DNA of 5,475 bases from JADFOB01 sp964651325 (lineage in GTDB: Bacteria > Planctomycetota > Phycisphaerae > UBA1845): positions 1 through 5,475 of the forward strand of contig CAZYXP010000224.1 in NCBI GenBank assembly GCA_964651325.1, written 5' to 3'. Below the pieces are notes generated by a model, which was given only the letters and a program-made list of their open reading frames with translations, was not told where the DNA came from and searched no databases. The translations under genes and the position numbers were made by a program. Shown in pieces: positions 1 through 5,136 of the stretch (its first letter is position 1; each line of letters starts with the position of its first letter).

Positions 1-900
1 TTGATCAAAGACAAGCAATGGAGCCGGCGGCTTGCCCGCTATGCGACGATGCTTCCCGCCTTGCAGCGGTCGCTTCCGGTGGATGCCAGGTACAAGCAGG
101 AGACGCCGGGCACGGATTCCGATCTGAACGCCTACGACGTGGTCTACTACGCAGGCGATTGCAACGCGGGCGCCAAAACGATTGCGATCAATCTTCCCAA
201 CGATGAGGAAGTGCAGCTCAAGAAAGGAACCCGCCGCCTTCAGCTCAAGAACGCGATGCGGGCGAAGTACGATAAGATTCTTGTGCCCATCGCCGATCTG
301 CTCATTAGTGAGGACCAACGAAAGCACATCACGTTCGAAGCCTTTTTCGCCAATACCATGTTCCATGAGGTCGCCCACGGTTTGGGGATCAAAAACACGC
401 TTACGGGCAAAGGAACCGTTCGGGCCGCGCTCAAGGATCAGGCGTCGGCACTAGAGGAAGGCAAGGCCGACATCCTCGGCCTCTACATGGTCACGAAGTT
501 GATCGAGCAAGGCGAGCTCGGCGATGCGGACTTGATGGACAACTACGTCACGTTCATGGCAGGGATTTTTCGATCCGTACGATTCGGAGCCGCCAGCGCG
601 CACGGGCGAGCCAACATGCTGAGGTTCAACTTCTTCAAGCAAATGGGGGCGTTCGCGCGAGATTCGAATACCGGTCGGTATCGAGTTGACGCCGGCAAGA
701 TGCAAGAGGCGATGCGGGCGCTGACCACCCGAATTCTCACCTTGCAAGGCGATGGAGATTACGATGCGGTCCAAGCCATGATGCAAGATTTGGGCAAGAT
801 CGATTCCGTATTGCAAGAGAGCCTGAACCGACTCGGCGACGCCGGCATCCCCGTGGACATCGTGTTTGAACAGGGAATGGAGGTTCTCGAAAAAGGATAG
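1..900 (+). CDS. M49-family (dipeptidyl-peptidase III-like) zinc peptidase, C-terminal part
   Basis: Zinc metallopeptidase-like protein of the DPP III (M49) superfamily, which in characterised members removes dipeptides from the N-terminus of oligopeptides. Reading from base 1, residues 122-126 are HEVAH, the zinc-binding HEXXH motif with E123 as likely catalytic glutamate. Residues 152-157 are EEGKAD, matching the EEC(R/K)A(E/D) second motif; by homology E153 would be the third zinc ligand. Upstream the block around KTIAINLPNDEEV and KYDKILVPIADLL, and downstream FRSVRFGAASAHGRAN, resemble the short bacterial M49 group that is often misannotated as Nudix or generic Zn hydrolase. Known members of that group run to about 550 residues with the HEXXH well past the middle, so roughly 250 N-terminal residues probably lie left of the window; the TTG at base 1 is simply where the frame enters. 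Stop is TAG at 898-900. It is convergent with queE (48-base gap). No signal peptide can be judged because the N-terminus is missing. Confidence 0.85.
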   Translation: MIKDKQWSRRLARYATMLPALQRSLPVDARYKQETPGTDSDLNAYDVVYYAGDCNAGAKTIAINLPNDEEVQLKKGTRRLQLKNAMRAKYDKILVPIADLLISEDQRKHITFEAFFANTMFHEVAHGLGIKNTLTGKGTVRAALKDQASALEEGKADILGLYMVTKLIEQGELGDADLMDNYVTFMAGIFRSVRFGAASAHGRANMLRFNFFKQMGAFARDSNTGRYRVDAGKMQEAMRALTTRILTLQGDGDYDAVQAMMQDLGKIDSVLQESLNRLGDAGIPVDIVFEQGMEVLEKG

Positions 901-948
901 CGGATCGCCGAAAAACGCTAAGTCTGCCGGAACGTTTCGCGTTGATTG

Positions 949-1635
949 TTACGTCCCGCGCCGGTTGCCGAACAGGTAGATGTGCAACCGGGGGCAGAAC
1001 CGAAACCCCCGATTCTTGCAGGCCTCCACCACCCATGCCGCCCGATCGTTCAGTGCCTTTTCGGTGACGCCCTCGGGCATCAGGAACACGCGGTGGCCGT
1101 CGTAGGTGCCGATTTGCGTCAGCAGGGCGTCTATCTCGTCGAGATCCGCTTCACGCTCGACCACGAACTTGAGCTGGTAGTGGGGCGCGTCCATGTAATG
1201 GCGAATGGCATCCAGGTTGATCCGCCTGGCTTCATGCCGCTTGGCCCACGCCCCGTTCTCCCGGGTGTGCGGCGTCGAGTTGGCGAGCTTCGGGCTGATG
1301 CTCGCGAGATCACAGGCGATGGTTTTGATCACGGTCGCGGCGGTTTCCAGCGTGATGTGGAAGCCTCTATGGCCCAACGCCGCGCACAGATCTTCGATCT
1401 CTCCAGCGAGGGTCGGCTCGCCGCCGGTCACCACGACATGCCGCGATCCGAAGCCGCCGACTTCCTCGACGATTTGCGCCACCGACCGCTCAGCGCCTTC
1501 GGGGCTCCAGGATGTGTAGGGTGTGTCACACCAGGTGCATCGCAGGTTGCAACCGGAGGTGCGAATGAAAACGCTCGGCGTGCCGGTCAGCATCCCCTCG
1601 CCCTGGATGCTGTGGAAAATCTCGCTGATAAGCAT
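949..1635 (-). CDS. queE: 7-carboxy-7-deazaguanine synthase QueE (radical SAM)
   Basis: Radical SAM enzyme that converts 6-carboxy-5,6,7,8-tetrahydropterin to 7-carboxy-7-deazaguanine, the ring-contraction step toward preQ0 and queuosine; cytosolic. The 228-residue product has the family N-terminus ISEIFHSIQGEG (residues 3-14), the [4Fe-4S] motif C29-x3-C33-x2-C36 followed by DTPYTSW, the GGEP motif at 71-74 that contacts SAM, and the typical C-terminal RLHIYLFGN. Length matches the usual 210-250. The frame stays open upstream to about 2088, but ATG 1635-1633 is chosen because the conserved family N-terminus begins there, a GGTGG Shine-Dalgarno-like sequence lies 7 bases upstream (complement of 1643-1647), and a promoter-like sequence sits within the extension. 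It is divergent from the phosphofructokinase gene and convergent with the peptidase. queC, queD and queF are not in the window. Confidence 0.95.
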   Translation of the reverse strand: MLISEIFHSIQGEGMLTGTPSVFIRTSGCNLRCTWCDTPYTSWSPEGAERSVAQIVEEVGGFGSRHVVVTGGEPTLAGEIEDLCAALGHRGFHITLETAATVIKTIACDLASISPKLANSTPHTRENGAWAKRHEARRINLDAIRHYMDAPHYQLKFVVEREADLDEIDALLTQIGTYDGHRVFLMPEGVTEKALNDRAAWVVEACKNRGFRFCPRLHIYLFGNRRGT

Positions 1636-1684
1636 AGGGACGCCACCGGTGAATCGTCTGGAAACTGCTCGGCCAACAAGGCGC

Positions 1685-1713
1685 ACTATAAGAGCCCGAG
1701 GATGGCGCGTCAC
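1685..1713 (-). promoter_or_regulatory. Putative sigma-70-type promoter for queE
   Basis: On the minus strand the sequence GTGACG (complement of 1708-1713, 4/6 to TTGACA) is followed after 17 bases by TATAGT (complement of 1685-1690, 5/6 to TATAAT). Transcription would begin near 1678 and give a leader of roughly 43 bases before the queE ATG. Spacing is ideal and the site supports the short queE start. This is a consensus match by eye only. Confidence 0.45.
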
Positions 1714-1892
1714 GTCCGGTAATCCCTCCAGGCCATTCTCCCGGTTGGATACTCTCGCCCTCAAATGTGTTTCACGGCAAATCAGAGCGCCGAGGCGCAA
1801 GCCCGGTGATTGCTTGCCGCAGATGGCGCTTGGATCGACGATCTCCCGATCGGCATGAACGGTCAGACAAGGGAAAACGTCAATCGGGCAGT

Positions 1893-1996
1893 TGGCGGCC
1901 AAGGGGTCCGCAGGCTGGCGCCAGCGGCTCTGACTCGGTGTCTTGAGCCCGCCGGATGGGCCACGGAGTTTTTCCCGGACTAAGGCTTGGCCGCCA
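1893..1996. repeat. 11-bp inverted repeat flanking a 12-bp palindrome
   Basis: TGGCGGCCAAG at 1893-1903 is exactly complementary to CTTGGCCGCCA at 1986-1996, with 82 bases between. Inside lies the perfect palindrome GCTGGCGCCAGC at 1914-1925. The elements sit in the divergent queE/pfk spacer, upstream of the pfk promoter candidate, so they could be operator sites or a structured element. GC-rich sequence makes short palindromes common, so function is uncertain. Confidence 0.4.
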
Positions 1997-1997
1997 G

Positions 1998-2026
1998 TGG
2001 GCAACGTCCGAAAACAGGGATAGAAT
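1998..2026 (+). promoter_or_regulatory. Putative sigma-70-type promoter for the phosphofructokinase gene
   Basis: TGGGCA at 1998-2003 (4/6 to TTGACA) is followed after 17 bases by TAGAAT at 2021-2026 (5/6 to TATAAT). A start near 2033 would leave a leader of about 100 bases before the ATG at 2135. The leader carries a weak GTGT/ACAC hairpin (2035-2038 with 2048-2051) followed by six T residues at 2057-2062. Visual consensus match only. Confidence 0.35.
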
Positions 2027-2134
2027 CCGTAAAGGTGTTTGTGGTCGACACGCCGCTTTTTTGCCGATCGAACTAACGCGGTACGCATGCAATGCGGCAG
2101 CTTTGGTTGGAATCATCGCGAGAGAAACAGAATC

Positions 2135-3496
2135 ATGATTCAGTCTACCATGGGCATCATCGTCGGCGGCGGTCCGGCGCCGGGCATCAACGGCGTCATC
2201 GGTGCGGCCGCGATCGAGGCGATCAACAGCGGCCTGAAGGTCATCGGCTTTTACGACGGCTTTTCGCATCTGGCCGGAGAGGATTTCGACTCCGGATCGG
2301 ATTGCCTCGAGCTGACGATCGAGCACATGGGCCGCATTCATTTCGACGGCGGTTCCGTGCTGCGCACCGCGCGTACGAGCTTGCTGAACAAGGAGAAACT
2401 CGCCCACTCCATGGTCGTCGAGGCCGACGCAAGCAAGGTGGACCGAGTGGTGCGCCGGCTCCGCCATCAAGGCGTGACGCACCTGTTGACCATTGGTGGA
2501 GACGACACGGCGCTCAGCGCCAGGTTGGTGGCCGAGCGATCGGAGGGGCGAATCCGCGTGGTGCATTGCCCCAAAACCATTGACAACGATTTGCCGCTGC
2601 CCGGTGATATTCCGACGTTCGGATACAACACCGCTCGTCACCTTGGTTCTGAAATCGTCGCGAACCTCATGGAAGATTCTCGCACGACGCAGCGCTGGTA
2701 CGTCGTCGTGACGATGGGGCGAAACGCCGGGTTTCTGGCGTTGGGCGTGGGCAAGTCGGCCGGCGCGACGCTGACGGTCATCCCCGAGGAGTTTTCCGAA
2801 TCGACGACCATGAAGGAAATCGCGGATATTGTCGAGGGATCCATGCTCAAACGCCGCGCCATGGGCCGACCGTATGGTGTGGCCGTGCTGGCCGAAGGCA
2901 TTGCTGACAAGCTCGGCGATGTGGACGAGCTTGCTTCTTTGCTGAATCGCGAAGTTCCGGTCGATGCCGCCGGCCATCCTCGCCTTTCCGAAATTCCCCT
3001 CGCGGAGCTGCTCAAACGAGAGCTGAGTAGGCGCTTTGCCGATCGCGGAGATACCATCACTATTGTGGCTCAAACGCTGGGGTATGAGTTGCGCTGCGCC
3101 AGGCCGACAACCTCCGATTTGAGCTACACGCGCGATCTTGGCCACGGGGGCGTGCGGCTGTTGCTCGACATGGAACGTGATCTGCCTCCTGGCGTGATGG
3201 TCACGTTGCAGAACGGCAACCTCGTTCCTGTTTCATTCGAGGACATGGTTGATCCTAAGACGAATCGGACGCGTATCCGTCAGGTGGATCTATCGAGCTA
3301 TTCGTATACCGTAGCTCGGGCCTACATGATCCGGCTCGAGAAGGATGATTTCGATTCTCCCGCAACGCTGAAAGCCGTGGCGGCGGAAGCGAAAATGGCG
3401 CCGAGGGATTTTTGCGCGCGATACGGTTCGGTTGTCGGCGCAGAATGTGAACCGCGACACGACGTTCACCCGGTCGTCGAAGGCGCCGTCGTCTAG
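2135..3496 (+). CDS. 6-phosphofructokinase, pyrophosphate-type signature
   Basis: Phosphorylates fructose 6-phosphate at C1 in glycolysis; cytosolic. The 453-residue product shows the PFK fold signatures in order: phosphate-donor loop GGGPAPGING (11-20), GGDDT (121-125), the catalytic PKTIDND (146-152, with D150 the expected base), MGRNAG substrate loop (194-199), the IPEEF glutamate segment, and LGYELRCARP with DLGHGG toward the C-terminus. Two residues that separate donor types point to pyrophosphate: D124 (Gly in the ATP-type GGDGS) and K147 (Gly in the ATP-type PGTIDND). PPi enzymes are reversible, and some also act on sedoheptulose 7-phosphate. Start ATG 2135 is chosen because it sits just before the conserved first strand and has a weak GAGAG purine run about 10 bases upstream. 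An in-frame ATG at 2150 is the alternative; the longer open frame from 2039 adds an unconserved basic tail. The radical SAM gene follows after 73 bases. Confidence 0.93.
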   Translation: MIQSTMGIIVGGGPAPGINGVIGAAAIEAINSGLKVIGFYDGFSHLAGEDFDSGSDCLELTIEHMGRIHFDGGSVLRTARTSLLNKEKLAHSMVVEADASKVDRVVRRLRHQGVTHLLTIGGDDTALSARLVAERSEGRIRVVHCPKTIDNDLPLPGDIPTFGYNTARHLGSEIVANLMEDSRTTQRWYVVVTMGRNAGFLALGVGKSAGATLTVIPEEFSESTTMKEIADIVEGSMLKRRAMGRPYGVAVLAEGIADKLGDVDELASLLNREVPVDAAGHPRLSEIPLAELLKRELSRRFADRGDTITIVAQTLGYELRCARPTTSDLSYTRDLGHGGVRLLLDMERDLPPGVMVTLQNGNLVPVSFEDMVDPKTNRTRIRQVDLSSYSYTVARAYMIRLEKDDFDSPATLKAVAAEAKMAPRDFCARYGSVVGAECEPRHDVHPVVEGAVV

Positions 3497-3499
3497 TTA

Positions 3500-3550
3500 C
3501 CGCGCGTTGGTTGGTTGCCATCCGCGCTATCCGGCGTTTGGAACGCGCGG
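3500..3550 (+). repeat. 9-bp inverted repeat between pfk and the radical SAM gene
   Basis: CCGCGCGTT at 3500-3508 is perfectly complementary to AACGCGCGG at 3542-3550, with a 33-base loop. The right arm ends three bases before the AGGAAGG Shine-Dalgarno (3554-3560) of the next gene. A second copy of CCGCGC in the loop (3522-3527) could pair with the same right arm, so two mutually exclusive stems are possible. No U-tract follows, so this is not a standard intrinsic terminator. It could be an mRNA processing or translational control element, or chance in GC-rich DNA. Confidence 0.5.
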
Positions 3551-3569
3551 ATCAGGAAGGCATCGAATC

Positions 3570-4448
3570 ATGGATGATCTCAACAACGCCAACGTTTCTC
3601 TACCGCAACACAGCCACCATCCGCGCACCTGGCGGGACAACCTCTACGTCTATCCGGTCATCTCCCGCCGTAGCTGCGGACTGAGCATCGGGATCAACCT
3701 CAATCCCGACAAAGCCTGCAACTTCGATTGCATCTATTGTCAGGTTGATCGAACGCAACCGCCCAGGGTCCGCGATGTCGATCTCGACATCCTGCACCGT
3801 GAGCTATCGGAGATGATCCGACTCGGACAATCCAAGGAGCTCTTTACCGATCAGCAATTTCGCGACGTACCTCCCGCGATGCAGCGAATCAAAGACCTCG
3901 CCTTTTCCGGGGACGGCGAGCCGACCACGTGCAAGGTGTTCCCCGACGCTGTGGCATTGACGGCCGACCTGAAACGCGCTGCTGGCCTAAATCAGACCAA
4001 AATGGTGCTCATCACCGATGCCTGCTATCTGACAAAGCCGCAAGTGGTCGCTGCCCTGCGTGTACTCGATGAAAACCAGGGTGAAATCTGGGCCAAACTG
4101 GACGCGGGCACCGAGGTGTATTTTCGCAGCATTAACCTGCCCAACGTGACGCTTGACCATGTCGTCGAGAACATCATCGAAACCGCTCGCGTGAGGCCCG
4201 TCGTCATCCAATCCCTCTTCATGGCCATCGATGGCGCTGCCCCGAGCGGTGCTGAGGTGGCGGCGTACGTGTCGCGTTTGAAGGAGGTCGTGAATCAGGG
4301 GGGGCGTATCGATCACGTGCAAGTCTATACGGTCGCTCGAAAACCTGCCCAATCGAACGTAACACCGCTATCGAACGAGCAAGTCGATGCGATCGCCGAC
4401 CGCGTCACCAAGGAGTCGGGTTTGCGGGCGGAACGGTATTACGGGTAG
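3570..4448 (+). CDS. Radical SAM protein, COG0731 / TYW1-like
   Basis: Radical SAM enzyme of the COG0731 group, related to the catalytic domain of TYW1 (wybutosine synthesis in archaea and eukaryotes); the substrate of the bacterial members is not known to me. The 292-residue product has GLSIGINLNPDKAC leading into the [4Fe-4S] motif C50-x3-C54-x2-C57 (CNFDCIYC), then SGDGEPT at 113-119 as the SAM-contact GGEP equivalent, the block AKLDAGTEVYFRSINLPN in the second half of the barrel, and the C-terminal VQVYTVARKP...PLS typical of the group. There is no flavodoxin domain, unlike eukaryotic TYW1. ATG 3570 is chosen because a strong Shine-Dalgarno AGGAAGG (3554-3560) lies 9 bases upstream; the frame is open back to 3432 but that part overlaps pfk and is not conserved-looking. 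It probably shares a transcript with pfk. Function beyond radical SAM chemistry is unassigned. Confidence 0.9.
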   Translation: MDDLNNANVSLPQHSHHPRTWRDNLYVYPVISRRSCGLSIGINLNPDKACNFDCIYCQVDRTQPPRVRDVDLDILHRELSEMIRLGQSKELFTDQQFRDVPPAMQRIKDLAFSGDGEPTTCKVFPDAVALTADLKRAAGLNQTKMVLITDACYLTKPQVVAALRVLDENQGEIWAKLDAGTEVYFRSINLPNVTLDHVVENIIETARVRPVVIQSLFMAIDGAAPSGAEVAAYVSRLKEVVNQGGRIDHVQVYTVARKPAQSNVTPLSNEQVDAIADRVTKESGLRAERYYG

Positions 4449-4890
4449 GCAACGCGTTTCGGCATCGATTTGGAGACCATCGGAGAGGGACCTGTGGTCG
4501 GCTCGACTCCGTACAAACCGCCGATTCTCGGCTGACTGTCGCTCGATCGCCCTGAAGTATTGAGCGTCCCTTCCGACACGCCTATGGATGCCACAGCGGC
4601 AGCGATCGTGCCGTTGCCCCGAGAATAGCTGTTGTGGAAAAGAACGCATCGCCGCTGCGGAAAAAGACGCAATCGGCGGCCCTTGGCACGGATCGTTCGG
4701 AAGAATCGTCTGGCTGGCACGGCTTTTCTTGGTCCTTCTTCGACGTGTGCAATCGTCGGGATGAGTGTATCGGAGGCCGGCGCGTGCGCCATTTGTCGGA
4801 ATGGCCGTCGAGCGCGATCCCGATGTTAGCATGGTGGCTTTGCGCTGAGGTTTCCCACCCATTTTGCCCAAAACACCTCTTGTCGATGGA

Positions 4891-4937
4891 GAATACGCGA
4901 TAATTCACTGGAATCACGGGTCCGAATACGACAATTC
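4891..4937 (+). repeat. Paired GAATACG...ATTC dyads, possible activator sites
   Basis: Two related half-palindromes share the core GAATACG followed by AATTC. The first is GAAT-N8-ATTC at 4891-4906 and the second GAAT-N6-ATTC at 4924-4937, starting 33 bases apart (about three helical turns). They lie roughly 170-205 bases before the predicted sigma-54 start at about 5102, a distance at which bacterial enhancer-binding proteins commonly bind. The link to an activator is inference. Confidence 0.4.
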
Positions 4938-5028
4938 CGTTCGCCCGGTCGCTCCTGCCGCATGCGCGCCCACGTGTGCGGTTGCCTTGAAACGGGCTAA
5001 ATGGGACGCGGGACGAATCGCCCACTGG

Positions 5029-5053
5029 CCGATGTGCGCGTCCGATGTGCGCG
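5029..5053 (+). repeat. Tandem 12-bp direct repeat
   Basis: CCGATGTGCGCG occurs at 5029-5040 and again at 5042-5053, separated by one T (period 13). It sits 22 bases before the sigma-54 -24 element. It may be a repeated protein-binding site or a local slippage duplication. Confidence 0.6.
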
Positions 5054-5074
5054 ACGGGAAACGCCACTTGCCCT

Positions 5075-5091
5075 TTGGCAAGGAAATTGCA
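5075..5091 (+). promoter_or_regulatory. Sigma-54 (-24/-12) promoter
   Basis: The sequence TTGGCAAGGAAATTGCA matches the sigma-54 consensus YTGGCACG-N4-TTGCW with a single mismatch (A for C at 5081). The invariant GG (5077-5078) and GC (5089-5090) are separated by exactly 10 bases. Transcription would start near 5102, leaving a leader of about 35 bases with the Shine-Dalgarno in place. The -24 element is also the right arm of a perfect 6-bp dyad, CTTGCC (5067-5072) with GGCAAG (5077-5082), which could add a repressor site. Sigma-54 promoters need an AAA+ enhancer-binding activator, which is not in this window. Confidence 0.65.
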
Positions 5092-5125
5092 TGATGTGGA
5101 GCCTTACGTACTAGTCACTTGCTTT

Positions 5126-5130
5126 GGAGG
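5126..5130 (+). promoter_or_regulatory. Shine-Dalgarno GGAGG of the haem lipoprotein gene
   Basis: A full GGAGG lies 6 bases before the ATG at 5137 and fixes that start. Another ATG at 5141 is in a different frame and meets a stop within six codons. Confidence 0.8.
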
Positions 5131-5136
5131 CCGATC

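Larger units (their letters stand above)
1636..2134. other. Divergent intergenic region between queE and pfk
   Basis: About 500 bases with no gene I can support. Open frames crossing it on both strands (the upstream extension of queE and the antisense frame of the pfk gene) give arginine-rich products without recognisable motifs, and look like GC-rich shadows. It contains a queE promoter candidate, a pfk promoter candidate near 1998-2026, a 12-bp perfect palindrome at 1914-1925 and an 11-bp inverted repeat (1893-1903 with 1986-1996). No tRNA, riboswitch class or small RNA was recognised. Confidence 0.6.
4449..5136. other. Gene-poor intergenic region upstream of the haem lipoprotein gene
   Basis: About 690 bases with no gene I can support. 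Overlapping open frames of 65-170 codons exist on both strands, but they lack recognisable motifs and good ribosome binding sites, and some run into the radical SAM gene. The best of them (minus strand, 4439-4792) has a moderate third-position GC of about 63 percent by hand count, well short of strong coding signal. Visible elements are a 5-bp hairpin at 4520-4532 without a T-run, an imperfect tandem duplication around 4633-4679 (GGAAAA-plus-CGCA units, period about 23), GAAT/ATTC dyads at 4891-4937, a 12-bp tandem repeat at 5029-5053 and a sigma-54 promoter at 5075-5091. Confidence 0.55.

Noticed and set aside
914..943. AACGC/GCGTT stem between the convergent peptidase and queE genes as a terminator
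   Set aside because: Only 5 bp with a 20-base loop and no T-run on either strand.
946..1722. 258-codon plus-strand open frame over queE
   Set aside because: It is the antisense shadow of queE, with no ribosome site and no recognisable motif.
1636..2088. N-terminal extension of queE open frame by about 150 residues
   Set aside because: The extension has no recognisable domain, the conserved QueE N-terminus begins at the 1635 ATG, and a promoter-like sequence and Shine-Dalgarno-like GGTGG lie inside the extension.
1880..3145. Long open frame on the minus strand opposite pfk (421 codons)
   Set aside because: It is antisense to a well-conserved phosphofructokinase and its product is His/Arg-rich without motifs, typical of a GC-rich shadow frame.
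4520..4532. GCCGA-TTC-TCGGC hairpin after the radical SAM gene as a terminator
   Set aside because: Short stem without a following T-run; it lies 70 bases past the stop codon.
4681..4730. Two TGGCACG sequences (4684-4690 and 4716-4722) resembling sigma-54 -24 boxes
   Set aside because: Neither has GC at the required -12 spacing; the positions hold TC and CT.
4439..4792. 117-codon minus-strand open frame downstream of the radical SAM gene
   Set aside because: Third-position GC is only moderate, no convincing ribosome site or motif was seen, and it overlaps the end of the radical SAM gene. It could be a small gene but I cannot support it.
4864..5094. 76-codon plus-strand open frame before the lipoprotein gene
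   Set aside because: It needs a TTG start, lacks a ribosome site, and runs through the repeat and the sigma-54 promoter.
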